The position numbers and the translations under genes are program-made. 64,000 nucleotides of DNA, taken from Isoetes taiwanensis. Taxonomy: Eukaryota; Streptophyta; Lycopodiopsida; Isoetales; Isoetaceae. This document shows, one piece after another, positions 13,404 to 25,989 of this stretch (position 1 is the first letter of the stretch; each line of letters opens with the position of its first letter). Under the pieces are notes generated by a model, which saw only the letters and a list, made by a program, of their open reading frames with translations, was not told where the DNA came from and did no database searches. The DNA is taken from the NCBI GenBank assembly GCA_021234155.1, contig JAJEKV010000074.1, positions 3,919,502-3,983,501 of the forward strand, read 5' to 3'.

Positions 13404-14612
13404 TGGAATCTTTGCATCTATCAAGAATAAAAAGATATTATTTGCATACCAATTACATATTTCTTGAGAGCCATTCTTCAATCAAAATTAGTAAAACAAA
13501 TTTGCAAACCTTATCGTGGTACTGTCGAGACCATTTGTGTCTGTTCAAGTCAGTGCAAGAGACACTTGGTGTAAAAGATACTATAATATTCCCTAGAATA
13601 CCCCACAAGAATTTTGAAGATTTGTTTGAGTTCCTTGAGATCCCCTATGATCCCATGAAGATACTAGAAGTTGTGAAGCTTCTTCAGATATACAATATTC
13701 CCTAAGATTTATGCTCCCAATTCCTTCGAATATCATTTAGATTCCTTACAATTCCCTCATATTCTCAAGGTTTGTGAGATTCTGTCAAGATTCTAAAGAT
13801 TCTTTGAACCGAATTACGCGATATTTACTATGATGACACAATGCCAAGCACGAACCTCACTACAATAGAACACCTGTATCATGAGAATGTAGACACTACC
13901 AGCTCATCAAGTATAATTAATTGCATCTGCCATTATTCAGAATTGGCTACACAAATTCACTTCATGCGCAGATGCCACCATGTAATCACATGACATAAGG
14001 TGGCATGCGTTAATTGTCATCCATTAGGAAATAAATTGCTAAAAAGTTGGATGGTGACATGTGGTATGACGCAAAAAGTATTATCTATCTGTTGCATTAC
14101 TTCCATTCACTTGTCACTCGTTCAACTTATTTCATGTGTAAAATACACCACCTCATCTAGTCACATCACATAAGGTGTCATGCATTTTGTCACTCTTTGA
14201 ATTTATTTCAGGTCTAGATATGCCACCTCATGTAGCCACATCAAATAAGGCGGCATGTATTGCTTGGCATCCATTGATGACAAAAAAATGGATCTAATAT
14301 TTTAACCTCCATCCACCCTCATGTAGTCACATGTTGTTCATGAATGCCAAAAAGTCGACCTTTCTAATGTTTTAACCTCCATCCATTTGTCACTCTTTGT
14401 ATTATTTTATATCTTTAAGCCATTGATCTAAACCATAAGAATATTGAGAACATGAAATTTGATATGCATCTCACACCTTATGCTAGAAATAGAATCAAGT
14501 TCCTCAAAAATTGTCAAGTGTCGCTTTAAGAAGAAGGAAGAAAATATAGAATCTTTTCCATAAGAATTTATATGTTTAAATACCAAAAATGTAGTTGCTA
14601 GATACACATGTC
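13404..14612. repeat. 1.2-kb block present only in duplicate copy 1
   Basis: In copy 2 the flanks are joined directly at about 26,402 ('ggcatcaag' followed by 'gggcttgaaaaagc'), so this block was inserted here or deleted there. It contains a thrice-repeated hairpin motif: 13,973-14,005, 14,146-14,180 and 14,221-14,255. Each has a TGCCACC/GGTGGCA-like stem around a 'tagtcacatcacata' core. A 107-codon frame at 13,382-13,705 begins in shared sequence and has no recognisable domain. Confidence 0.6.
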
Positions 14613-16259
14613 AGGGCTTGAAAAAGCAGGGGTTTGGCTCGAGATTTCTTCTGGAACTTCTATATTTTTTGTTGAGTTTTATAAATGCTGGGAAAAAAAA
14701 AGAGAAAAAAAACTGGTAGGAAAACAGAGTTTATATGTTTGAAATCTAATAAATTTGGCACATACTAACATACAACGGCAAATTTTCCGGTTATACCAAA
14801 TATATTTTTCGAACCCTAATGTCCAGACCTTACATGGTTAATCTAGCATCCTAGCTATTTAAGTCGAGAAAATTTGACATGGAAAAGTTTTCCTGGAACT
14901 TTGCCGGTCAAATATGTATGGTTTTTTGTATTTTTGCCAACTAAAATCTTGGTTTTTCGACATCTCTTTTCGCGAGCTTAAATTATACAGGAAATATACT
15001 TGTTAGATTTTTAGAATTTGTCCCACACTGATAATTAGGCACATAAGGATTGTCCATATCAGCTTCCATTAGAAAACCTAGATAAACTTCAAGTTATAGC
15101 GATAAGGGCCTAACCAAGGACCTTACACGATATAATTAAGCCCTTATTGCCTGACATGAAGGAGCAAACACCTAACCATATACCTTACATGACATAATTA
15201 AGCATTTATTGCCCGACATAAAGGAGCAAAGACCTCATTTCCAGTACCACAAAGGTCAAATCCAAAAGACCTAAATAGACTTTATGGTGATTCTGAAAAA
15301 GGGTAAAATCCCTCTTCTTTCTCCTTAATGGTTACGTGCTTCTTACATTCACCTATGGACCATTAGAGATTGCCATCTCCCACATTTATTTCTGTGTTCT
15401 TGCTCTAAGTAGATGACAACTAGCATCCAGAGGTTCCCTTTGTACATATTGTGACTAGCCAACCATAAATTGATTGCTTTACCTGGCATGAATCTACTAG
15501 AAGCATAGCATGGTTTGCCTATTTCTTCGTAAATGATTTATTGCAACAAATGAATGCTCCACCTTCGTCAATATTTTTTTGCTCAATTCACCTTTTAATT
15601 TTTGTATTCTTTTTGTTTCATTGTCATGATTGATATTGATAAGTTATTATTACCTCACTCACATGATATCAGATGACGACGCACCTTCTATATTAAGATG
15701 TATAAAAACTCATAGATACATGTCGATTTTGACATCATCCACATCCTAGTTGTACATATGCTAAAGTGAATGGTGGTTATCAAGAGAGTTGTTTGATGAT
15801 GACTCACAAGTGGCCCGTTCTAACTCTAATGGTTTAATAGTTGCCATAGTGATATTAGCTTGCAATTTGGGAGTGACGTTCTCTATGTACATTGTTTGCT
15901 AAATGTTTTGTGTTGTCCATGAAGCATCCAAGTCAGCAGAAGTTGCAGATTCGGTTGATTCTCTTATATCTGCATAAATTTACATAGTGAAACTTGCAAT
16001 TTGCATTTTTCTCTTGACTTAGCATTCTCTTATCATTGGACGCGAGTGTCATAACTTGAGAACCAGAGCTCAGTTTTCAATGATCTTAGGCTGATTGGAA
16101 AGCTTATTCTGAGAGCTTTCCAGACATATCAGGTTTGGCTTGATTTGATATTATAGGGTAAGAGGCAGTTTTCCGGACGACTGCAATTTTTTTTATTTTG
16201 AATGGCACTTTGAAGGGCGCTTTGAAGGGCACTTAAGTTAGTGTTCCAGGGAGTTTGAT

Positions 16260-16421
16260 ATGCCTCCCAAGGCAAAGAAAGCAGGATCAGGATCAAGTGA
16301 TTTGATGGAATATGAAGGGGATTCCGCTCATTTGATAGTATTGATCCAGGAATTAAAAACAGAAGTCCTCGACTTGAGGGGTGAGGTATTTTGCCCCGCC
16401 TGGGATGGGCTAATCAATTGA
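16260..16421 (+). CDS. Short ORF1-like start (MPPKAKK..), 53 codons
   Basis: ATG at 16,260 opens a frame starting 'MPPKAKKAGSGSSDLMEYEG' and continuing with a helix-prone stretch 'LIQELKTEVLDLRGEV'; it ends at TGA 16,419-16,421. A basic N-terminus followed by a short coiled-coil-like stretch would fit the start of a LINE ORF1, but only this start is present and the sequence after 'RGEV' looks like a different DNA segment. The same frame in duplicate copy 2 is broken by a stop at codon 6. Family assignment is inference. Confidence 0.35.
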   Translation: MPPKAKKAGSGSSDLMEYEGDSAHLIVLIQELKTEVLDLRGEVFCPAWDGLIN

Positions 16422-17292
16422 CGCCCACACCATGGATCCCAGATCCCCCTCGTTGATTAATGATGTGCAGCTCCTAGCCGATGCTTCAGCACCCCGGTGT
16501 TCTCGACACCAACGATGATCAGATCCTCGGCAATTTCCACGGCGGGTTATCGACCACGATCACGGAACCCGTTCTACCACGGGGAGGCCTAACCTATATC
16601 TTTGTGGTGGGGAGCGAGAATCGCCCTGCCAAATCGAGCTCCTCTTACCAAGTCTCAATCCAAACAAGGATTTATAGCTATAGAATTGTCTCCTTTTCAA
16701 GAACCCAACCTGATCGATCCGGTGGCTAATTCGTCCCTCAGGGGTTTTATAGCTTCACCTCTGGCTATCCTTAGTTCCTCGTAAACCAACCAGACCCACC
16801 TTTTGAATGCCCTAAGAGAGCAAATATTGATGGCCAAACATTGCTCTACTTTTATCTGAAGCAATAAGAGTGTGCGTAGTAGCCATTTGAGTTACAAATA
16901 AGGTTTTTGCAGTTGTGTTAAATCCAAAAATGATTCTAATGCTAGAATTTGGAAAAGATAAAGTCGAGACTACCTCAAATGAGACATAAAGTTGCATTAA
17001 ATAAAACTACCTCTTGCACCTAGAAAAACAAAAAATGCAAGTATATATTTAATTATATCTTATGTAAGCATATGTAGACATGAACCTTAAGATGGTATTA
17101 TTGGATGCATGAGCAGATGCAGAGGTTGCACAAAGTTAAATCTTAAGATGGCTTAAAATGGATGCATGCAGCAAGGGGTTTCACCATTTTAACGTATCTT
17201 ATCTCCATGCACGGGGAGGGGTTTTTTTACCCATCCCCTTTTTTTTTGGGGGGTTTTAGACACTAGTCTAGGTAAATTTTATTCGAAAGAGG

Positions 17293-17705
17293 CCAACACA
17301 TAACTACCATTGAGACCATTGATCCAACACATTTAAATTAAAAATCCCCTTAAACCCCTTTGGTTTGGGTGCATATTCACGGGGGTGACTCCGCACCTAG
17401 AGAGGCTGTTGGATAGGCATATTCACCCCTTATTCCTTAATCTACACCGTACATAAAGTTCCTCGTTTGTGGGGTATGCAAGTACAAGATTTGCTATACT
17501 GTATAACAACATTCACAAAATACTATAAGATTTCAAGCGGAATACTATATGGTGTTGATTTTGTACGTGCAAAATACAAATACGAGGGCTCTCGCTGCCC
17601 TACGTCACCCCCCATGTGAATATGCACCCAAACCAAAGGGGGTTTAAGGGGGATTTTAATTTAAATGTGTTGGATTCAATGGTCTCAATGGTAGTTATGT
17701 GTTGG
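17293..17705. mobile_element. Foldback/MITE-like element, ~100-bp inverted repeats
   Basis: The left arm at 17,293-17,389 (starts CCAACACATAACTACC) is the reverse complement of the right arm at 17,604-17,705 (ends GGTAGTTATGTGTTGG), with few differences over about 97-102 bases. The 214-base spacer has no coding potential. No clear target-site duplication flanks the arms. The total length of 413 bases fits a non-autonomous DNA element. Immediately right is a small hairpin, 'gggcccttcggccct', between A and T runs. Confidence 0.75.
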
Positions 17706-17739
17706 TTATTATACTAAAAAAATTTTTGGGCCCTTCGGC

Positions 17740-20700
17740 CCTAAAAAAAAAAAAGGACGTAAGAATATTAATTAATGTTAATGGTTGTTATGTGTTGGTT
17801 GTTATGTGTTGGTTATGACATAAGAATATATCAATGTTGTACTATAATTACATTTCTAAGGTTTCCAATTGCATCAAATTAGGAAAGGATGGTGGTTGGG
17901 CCATATTTAAAACCTCATAAAACTTGGATAACCACCATATTCAATACCATATTGCAACGTATGAACATCGAGAATTTCAAGTGTAACTATTGTGTAACAA
18001 AAGTACCAAGATGATTGCATCATTCCACACTAAGAATACTATCCCCAATATGAAGTAATATCGCAAGATATTTGCAATGACAAACAAATTCTATAATCCA
18101 CATTCCACGTTGAGCAAAATGTTCGTATGGAGTTGGAGTTCATATGGAGTCATCTTGCCAGAAAGGATAGGACATGACATCTCGGATAAAGGACTCCTCG
18201 ACATCAGTTTGTCCTAAAATTAGAGAACATTTTCACAAATAACAACAAATATTAACTAGGGGGTAATTAGCTTATTGAAAAATAATTTTTTATTTTGTAT
18301 ATCACACATACTTTTTATACAAGATGACTTTTGAACATGGACCGATGATATAGATATCTAGACCATTCGGTTTGAAAATATTCTCATGTCAACAAATGAG
18401 ATGATTCTAGGATGGATATTCCATCAAGTCTATTGTCTCAACCATCCTCCAAACAAGGGATATCGAGCTTATGAACATACTTGTTGTCAAGTGAAATTAT
18501 GTGTAGCAAAATTGGCATAGATATCTTTGGGTGACTAAACACCATACCCTTTGAAGCTTCACGGAGAATATACAAAGATCGTGAAGAGGGCTAATAGTTA
18601 TTCTTATAATTTAACAAAAGTAACGATGCCATGTTATTCTATTGATAAGGCCTCTTCCAAATAAACTTCCAAACCAAGGTAGCGACAATATAGACCATGT
18701 ACTGTAACATAATCTCCTATTCGTTTGTGAATGGAGGGACAAAATAGGAGGCACTTTCATTTTTTTATGTGGCTACTCCAACCGCAACATTGCTTACCCG
18801 CAAAAGCCAATGAAATGCAATTTGTACAAATGGAGCAAAATAAGACAAATTTTGTTACACAAAGAAAAGTCTAATTCTTGGCCAGACAAAGCTGTAACAA
18901 TACTACTCCTGAGACCACAAGGTCCGGTACCATAATAATCCATCTTATGGGGCTGGTAGGATTGCAAGATCGCTTTTGAATCTAAGCATGTTCAACACCA
19001 TCTTTGAAGTATGCAATGAATTAAGAGGATTTCTGACCGGCCTTTGCAAATGGATCCCTTTGAATTGGAACTCAACTCTAATGCAACTCCCATAGCACAA
19101 ACTACAATACTTTGCAAAAAATGTTCACACAAACAAGGTGATGAACCTTTAGGAGCTCTTAATGTAAGATCGCCGGAAGCTAATGGGGCTATGTTTGGGA
19201 CTATGCCATGCTTATATTAAGGTGCACGGGTATCCCGAAGAGAACCTAATCGGAGATTCCATCCTTCGGAGATGTGCTCCAAAAGTAGGATTGGTTGGCT
19301 GCAAGAGCATAAGATTGAAAAGCCAATTTGCACTTGAATCGTCATCTCGGACAAGGTCAAACGTAAAATGAAAGAAGTGCATAATGCAAGAACGTTTTAC
19401 ACCAAGAGGCTTCTAAAGATTCTCGACAAATCTGATCTAGGTGGCGGGGACAGAAAGTGATAAAGAACCTTCTTTGGACCTTCCCAAGTGTATGCTTGAA
19501 TTTTTTGGGGTTAAGGGTAAGATATTCCCATATTTGAAATACCAACATGATCAAACATGTAAATAAATGAACGAAACACCCTTCTTCTAGAATAGAATAG
19601 ATAAGCAATTACAACCACGAAATCCTCTTCTCACGCCATACGTGTAAAAACCAAAATAAAAATACCTTTGTTCTTCTTCTTTAAGCAATTTCAACGGATA
19701 AGCAATTACAACCACAGGAATCCTCTTCAACGCGATCATAAACATCTGCAGGTTTGACCCGGATAAAGTAGCCCCCCGATTTCATACAAAACCATGTCGG
19801 GTCCTTGGCTTGCATGAACATCTAATACAACGGGGTTTGAAATGCAAGGGGCTAAAAGGTCGTAGATGGGCGATTCCCGAAGCTAGTAATAACGCGGAGA
19901 TACACTCTACCGCACGCTACGCGAGCCCATCCCCCCGCTCGAGAAAAAATGCTATCCCCCATTACTCCGCCATGTCTATCCGAGAAAATGCTTCCCCGAA
20001 GTTCGGAAAGGAGGTGTTGGGGAGCATTATCCGCTCCAGAATATGAGAGAGAAGTCGATTAAGAGAGACCATATGCCTCGAACCCTAAAATATGCCCTTT
20101 CGACTCCGCAGATGCAAAGGGAGGGTTGTACATATATTTTTCTTTGTACATCTCGACAAATACATGGGTGCTAACCATTAAAAAAGAGTAAAAAATCAAT
20201 GCAAAGATGTATCGCACTCTAGAAATACTTATTAGTACACTCCATCAGATACATTCACCAAATCATAGCAAAACCATAGGAAAAAACAGTATAAAAATAC
20301 AAAAGAAACCCCCTGTTATTATGCTACATATTGGCTTCTTAAAAATCCACATATGGAATTTTTTTTTTACGCCCCCCTTGAGCGAGATGGCATATCTCCT
20401 CTCCTCCTCCAAAAAAAAAAACCCAAAAAAGTGGGGAGGGTGTGGAACATATGAGTGTCCATTGTGGCATGCAAATGTTGAAGGTTGGACAAAATTGATG
20501 CCTTGCAAATACTACAGAACAAGAAATAGGTTTGCACTCATAATGATGAGAATACAAACAACAATGGCTGTTAGAAACCAAGTATGAACTATCCACTCTA
20601 AATCTGCACATTGACGGGTTCGTTTCAAGCTTAAATGTATGATTCAAGCTAATACATTTAATTATTGTGCCAAAAGTCCATTACATCAATTGCGGGAAAG

Positions 20701-21050
20701 GTAAAGTAGAGTAGAGTCATGATACATCCCAAGATTGCAAGTTTAAGCAGGCAAAATTCTTTGCTGATCCATTAGTGAAATTCTAGTGCAAACCCTTTTG
20801 CAAATCTATATATAAAAAAAACTTTGATTCTCCTACTGGATGATCTAATGGAAATCTTTGATGGTGTCGATAAAGCAATCAAAAATCACCAAGAAAAGCC
20901 AAAAAGTATATGAATTGGCACCATCCCAATATGCGATCAAAACTAAAATAAAAGGACCTGGGCATACTAGATGACATGATTTGTGCTTCGGTAACTCAAT
21001 GCCAAGTTGTCCTAGTTCGCCCTGAAAAGCCAAACTGAAGAATCAAACAA
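17740..21050. other. Intergenic, nothing recognised
   Basis: No gene recognised on either strand. It includes a GC-richer patch (19,740-20,050) with a 78-codon frame of no known family, and runs of A, C and T around 20,360-20,430. Degenerate transposon sequence is likely but could not be named. Confidence 0.45.
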
Positions 21051-21057
21051 GCATCCA

Positions 21058-21480
21058 GTGATTGACTATACAACACAGATCAAAGCCTTGGAAGCAAATC
21101 TTGCATCCTTAATTGCTGAAACAACTAAGGAGCAAATGTTGCTTCACCAGGAGCACATTACAGCAGAGCAAGTAGACATGAAATCCCGAGCCAAGAACCT
21201 AAAGATATCTAGTCTGGCGGAGGAAGAAAACGAAAATGTTCAAGAGGTAATTGAACGTTTTTTCTCTGATATTATGCATTTACATGAACATCAAATTGTA
21301 TCAGGGAAGAAATTACCCGGTTTCCATGCTCGTCCAATTCTTGTCAGGTTTAGATCAAAAGAGGCCAGAGATAGGGTCCTTCAAAATAGAATTGCATTGA
21401 AGGGACAGAAGATTTGGCTAGATTTAGATCTAACACCAATGCAATTAGAAGTAAGGAAAAAAAAAGTGGGCAAAGGTTAA
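21058..21480 (+). pseudogene. LINE-A ORF1-like fragment
   Basis: The open frame (140 codons, no ATG at its start) has a coiled-coil-like N-terminal part ('TTQIKALEANLASLIAETTK') and a C-terminal part 'RPILVRFRSKEARDRVLQNR' followed by 'LKGQKIWLDLDLTPMQLE'. This strongly resembles the RRM/C-terminal nucleic-acid-binding region of L1-type ORF1 proteins ('RP(I/V)LVRF...DLTP'). In the family it coats the element RNA. The N-terminus is missing and the frame shifts at about 21,478 before the endonuclease. Confidence 0.7.
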
Positions 21481-21521
21481 AGAAGCAAGAGATTCTGGTT
21501 TTGTAGCCTATTTGGATCAGA

Positions 21522-22256
21522 GTGGCAAGGCAATTGTCACAAAAAAGAAACGAAGCTAGGGAATTGGGCATGAGCATGTGGAATGCTCGTGGATTGAGCC
21601 AAGTGAAAGTAGATGCAAAAATTGAGACATGGAAGCAACAAGATATCTTGCCTTTTGTTGAGACATGGGAGCATCAATCTCGTCCTTTGCCAGACATACC
21701 AAGACATATTTTGATTGATCATTCATGAAATGAGAAAAGGGAAGGACCTTGGCGTGGATATGGGGGTATAGCTATTTATTGTAAAACGCAAGTTGAGCAT
21801 GGTTTCTAGATAATGAAAGAAGATAAGAATAAGCAATACTTGTGGCTTAAAATCAAGACCACAAATGTGGGAGGAAGTTAGCAGAGTCAGACCACTCCCG
21901 TTTGCATGTGGAGTTCAAATCAGCCACACATCCTGATATGAACCACTCTCCCTTTCATTCAAAATTGAGAATCAATTATAAGCAATGCTTGCCATACAAA
22001 AAACTCGTTGAGGATCTACTTGCTTCTACTACTTGGACAGGAAATATAGTTGAGGATGCAGCGAAATTTATCAATTTGATCTTCTATGCTGCAAAAGAGA
22101 CTTTTGGTCTTACCAAAAAGCTAGTGCAAGGGCAGCCCTGCAATTCATGGTGGGATGCTGAGTGTAGAGAAGCAAGAGCCAGATTGCCACAAAACTGCAT
22201 CAGGAAACCCAGTTGGTATAAGAGACTTCTGAGAAGCAAAAATCAAGCATTTTTAA
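21522..22256 (+). pseudogene. LINE-A endonuclease and linker remnants
   Basis: 'MSMWNARGLSQVKVDAKIE' and 'ILPFVETWEH' (21,570-21,680) match the start of an apurinic-type endonuclease (WNxRGL.., ..xxETW). 'GYGGIAIYCKTQVEHGF' follows at about 21,760 in another frame, and the C-terminal 'SDHSRLHVEF' signature is at about 21,880-21,915. The linker to RT runs to about 22,256 ('NSWWDAECREARARL'). At least two frame changes and stops break it. Confidence 0.75.
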
Positions 22257-22444
22257 GAATAGAATAGAATAGAATAGAATAGGTTTTTTAGCGTCCACGG
22301 AGACCGATTGGCCTATGGGATCCAAACAAAAAGAGAGCAGCAAACGTATTATTGGCAGGATTAAAAAACCCCCCAGCCCGAAGGGTTTTCGAGGGAAAAA
22401 CCTTAGCAGTAATAAGTATGCTGGCACGCTGTACAATTGTATAA
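22257..22444 (-). mobile_element. Pentamer-tailed repeat E, copy 1, inside LINE-A
   Basis: This 188-bp unit matches 37,680-37,862 closely. On the plus strand it begins with (AATAG)n, continues 'cgtccacggagaccgattgg' and contains a C/G hairpin region ('aaaaaacccccc' to 'gggttttcgagggaaa'). Read on the minus strand it ends in an (ATTCT)n tail, like the 3' end of a retroposed element. It interrupts LINE-A between the linker and the RT. Target duplications are not obvious. The element type (SINE or other) is inference. Confidence 0.7.
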
Positions 22445-22495
22445 GAGAAGGCAATCTGATTTGAAAGAGCAAATAAAGCAAGATCCGAAAATATT

Positions 22496-24000
22496 TTGGA
22501 ACAAATTAAGCAAAAACTCAGGCAGCCAGATTTAGAGGTATGCGCTTTGCTAAAGCTGGTGCAAGATATTTATGAGGTGGAAAATCTAGAAGGCATGCCA
22601 ATCTTGGCCATTGATGAAGATCTTTTCACTGAAATAGAGGTAAGAGATACGCTATCAGGGATGGAAAATAACAAAGCACATGATCTGAATGGTCTATGTA
22701 TTGAGCTTTTTAAATGGGGAGGAGACAAAATGCTTTCTATTCTTACAGATTTGCTAAATAAGAGTACCAGACAAGGCCTACCATATAGTTGGAAGTTAAA
22801 TAGAGTACCCAATTCAAAAATCAGGGAAGAAGAATGTAGTATAGAATTACAGAATCATCCTGATAGGTAGCACATTCGCCAAAATTTTGTGAAGCTTGCT
22901 AGAATACAAGTTGAGCACCTGGGCAGAAGAGAATGGCAAGCGCTCCAATTTTCAAGCTGGCTTTCGGAAAGATTTTAATACGTTAGATCATGCATTAACA
23001 CTTCGTATGTTAGTAGAGAAAGCAAAGGCACCATCTGCAGCATTGTATATTGCATTTATAGATTTTGCAAAAGCATTTGACACAGTGCGGAGGAAGGAGT
23101 TAGGTGACAGAATGGAGCAGCTCGGTGTTCTAGAAAATATAAGAGGTGTTGTCTCACAATTGTATGCAGAGATATTAATCAAATTATCTCAGGAAGTAAA
23201 TCCTATGATAAGGAACACTATATGGGTGCGCCAAGGATGTCTTTTATCTCCTGCATTATTCGGCCTCTTTATCGACGAGCTTGAAGAATGGCTACATGCA
23301 TGCTCTTTGGCAGGGACTCAGCTTGGAGCTTACATAGTACAGTTATTACTATATGCTGAAGATGTGGTGCTATTGGCATCCAAGAAACATGTGCTACAAG
23401 AGCATTTGCATAATTTAGTAGCGTTTTGTGCAGCAAGGCAAATGAAAGTAAATGTTGCAAAATCCAAAGTCATGGTATTCGGGACAAGGGAGAGACCAAG
23501 GTTCATGTATCTAGAGCAAAAAATTGAAAAAGTGAAGAGTTTTAGATACCTAGGGATAGATTTCTCCTCAAGATACAACTGGAAGGATTGTATCAAAAGG
23601 AGATCCATAGGCGGGAAAATGGCGCTCTATGGTATGCTTTCTAAATGTTCTAAAATTTCTCTACGTGATTGGGGGCTTAGAAAGCTTTTGTTTAAGACAT
23701 TGGTTCAAACTGTGCTATTGTGTGTGGTTCCTATATGGGGACCTAGCATCTCTGCCAAGTTATGGAATCAAATAGAAACAATTCAAAAGGTATTTTTGAG
23801 AAATGTGCTTTGCATAAAAGCTCAGATACCATATGCAATTATGCTTGCAGAGGCAGGTATGTTTCTATTAGAATTGGAAGCATTATTTCAGACTGTAAAT
23901 TTCATTAATAGGATTAGAGATCAATCACCAGAACACTTATCCCATCAAGCAATGATGGTTTCAGAGCAGCAAGGTTGGATGCATGATTTCAAAACCTGAC
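22496..24000 (+). pseudogene. LINE-A reverse transcriptase (non-LTR)
   Basis: Two open pieces, 22,496-22,870 and 22,896-23,999 (367 codons), carry the palm domain. Visible are 'EVRDTLSGMENNKAHDLNGL', 'FQAGFRKDFNTLDHALTLR' (motif around 22,955), 'YIAFIDFAKAFDTVRRKEL' (motif A with its Asp), 'VRQGCLLSPALFGLFIDELE' (motif B), 'YAEDVVLLA' (motif C), and 'FRYLGIDFS' and the thumb-like region beyond. Motif C should be Y-A-D-D; here the first catalytic Asp is Glu. One frameshift lies near 22,870-22,896. No RNase H domain is seen. Confidence 0.9.
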
Positions 24001-24811
24001 TTGGTTATTAAGAATTGGAACTACTTGCATTTTCATGGTGTCTAGGTCTCATCCCTATTCAAATAGTCCAGCAAATAGATGGTTAACTGTACATGAAAAA
24101 CATGAAGTAAAATTGTTAAGCACACCAATTTATGCTCGAAAATAATAGTTCTCTCTATGTTGTGGATGAGCAATGTAAACACTGTCATGTCCAATCTAAG
24201 TCCTATATGAAAGAGTAAAAGAAAATGAAGACAATAGCAACATACATAGACATGAACTTCCAAATACCAAGCACCCTAGTTTATACATGAAATATTGTTT
24301 CAGCGTCCATTTACCCAATAAAGCTAGATAAAGCAGCCCGGTTCAAATTATCCTTGTCTGCTCCATTCATTACCACATGATCCATTGATTAAGTCAATCC
24401 AATTTATGCTTCGTCCATTATCCAATGGCAAAAATGAATGATATTGACAAAGCCATTTTAAATGCAAAGATGCTAATGTTAATTCAGGTAAAAAAGCAAT
24501 TTTGTGCATTGTTCAGTAGGTATATTTTGAGGAACTTATGTATGCAATGTCTTAAGCGCTCATTGAAAATATCACATATTATAACAGAAATTATTGCAAG
24601 CAAAGGGGAAATGCTTATTACATGCATATAAGGGAGTATCTTATCTGACTTGCATCAATATTTCCTATAGTCTCCTTTATTTGTTTTCACCCATTCGTCT
24701 GAATTCCTTTTAAAACGTATTTTGCTTGCTCAAACTGCAGTGAAGGAAAGAAACAACCAAATACGATTCTGAGCTGCATCTTGCAAGCTCTTTCAAGCTA
24801 ATATATTTCTA

Positions 24812-25580
24812 TTATGAAATTCTTTGAACTGCATGCAATAGCTAGCAACTACCCTCAGTTAAATATATGAAGGCAGCTTATAGCAGGAAAGAAGGAGCTT
24901 AGAGAAATGAATCTGAAGATGAACAAGAATAGATGACTTCTTAAAAAGTTCATGTAGAAATCCAGTGGTACTTTCTTTCTCCATCTACAAGATGCAATCT
25001 AATGGCAGAGAACAAATCTGACGATGAAAAAAAACAAGGACTACCAGAGATGACTTATAAGAAGGTTCATGTAAAATTCCAATGGCACCTTCTGTCTGCA
25101 TCGGCGATGACATAGAAATGAATCTGAAGATCCAAATGTTTCTTACATCAATGTCTATGGGATGACAGGCCAAGAGAATGAGGAGATCGTGAGACAAGTA
25201 TAAGCAAGAAGAAGGATTGTGAATGGGGACCGGGATAGCGAGAGAAAGAGGTGTCGTGATCTAGACATTGAGATGAGCGGGGATGGAGTTTTGAATTAGA
25301 AGGGGAAGGGGAAGGGGGAGAAGGGGAGAGGGGGGAGGAGGGAGGGGGATCACGAGGCCCCTCGTGTTCCGAACCTCACTAGGATCTTGGCATCCTAGGA
25401 CCTTTGGCCCTGGTATCCTTGTAGGGGGTGGTGCTCCTTGAAGGGGATTGCAAGAACATGCCATGTGCCATCGTATGTCTAAAGGGATCTTGGCTTGTGC
25501 TCTACGACATAAAATACACCTTCCTTCCTTCCTAAACTAAATAACTCTCCTGCACATTGAGTAAGTATCCTGAAAATAGA
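24812..25580. repeat. Block found only in duplicate copy 2, with G-run tract
   Basis: In copy 1 the flanks ('caagctctttcaagct' and 'cgcc..aaatata') are almost contiguous. The block has no recognisable gene. At 25,295-25,350 the plus strand is nearly all G and A, with six or more runs of three or more G ('ggggaaggggaagggggag'), able in principle to form a G-quadruplex or triplex. Confidence 0.55.
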
Positions 25581-25989
25581 CAACTCTTTCGCCAAAAAAT
25601 ATACCTGACAGTGCATGTGTTCGAAAGCAAGAAACACATCACAAACAAAGTCTGTACCAACGGGAGGGCAAAAGCTGGAAGACATGGCGATTTAAATCCA
25701 CTGTCTCAGAATCTCCATCTTTCGACATGGTTGCCATCCCTTAGCCATTATCTTGGATGCTCCATAGCACATAAATCAGGAAGAAGATCGTTTTTTCTCC
25801 ACATGAATGCTAGGGTTTGAGAGACAGAGGCACAACCTAAAACGTCAAGACGGGGCACAACCCAGAACCTCAATATGAATCTGCTACCTTCTCGGGCTCG
25901 ATCCAGCTACGGCAGTTGCCACAGCGGCAATGCCAGAAATGCTGGTTTTCAAAACTATGGATACAAGGCTTACCTTTCTGCCCTTACAT

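Larger units (their letters stand above)
11966..16842 (+). repeat. 4.9-kb duplicated segment, copy 1
   Basis: From 'ggttattaagaattggaac' to 'gagagcaaatattg' this segment aligns in order and orientation with 24,003-28,906. Blocks such as 12,000-12,440, 12,600-13,400, 14,612-15,960 and 16,030-16,820 are close matches. Copy 1 has an extra ~1.2 kb (13,404-14,612). It lacks the SINE and two other blocks present in copy 2. The right end carries a few dozen bases of LINE-B reverse-transcriptase sequence (minus strand), so the unit is a composite and not one clean transposon. Confidence 0.85.
21058..24000 (+). mobile_element. LINE-A: degenerate non-LTR retrotransposon
   Basis: In order on the plus strand are an ORF1-type RNA-binding domain, an endonuclease, a linker and a reverse transcriptase, in several frames with stops between. 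The order is that of an L1-like plant LINE. The 3' UTR and tail are missing: the RT frame stops at 23,998 and duplicated-segment copy 2 begins at 24,003. The element is interrupted by a 188-bp repeat at 22,257-22,444. It cannot encode a working product as written. Confidence 0.9.

Noticed and set aside
14700-16840. Separate transposon suggested by matching sequence at 26.4-28.9 kb
   Set aside because: The match is collinear with the larger 4.9-kb duplication and no independent termini were found.
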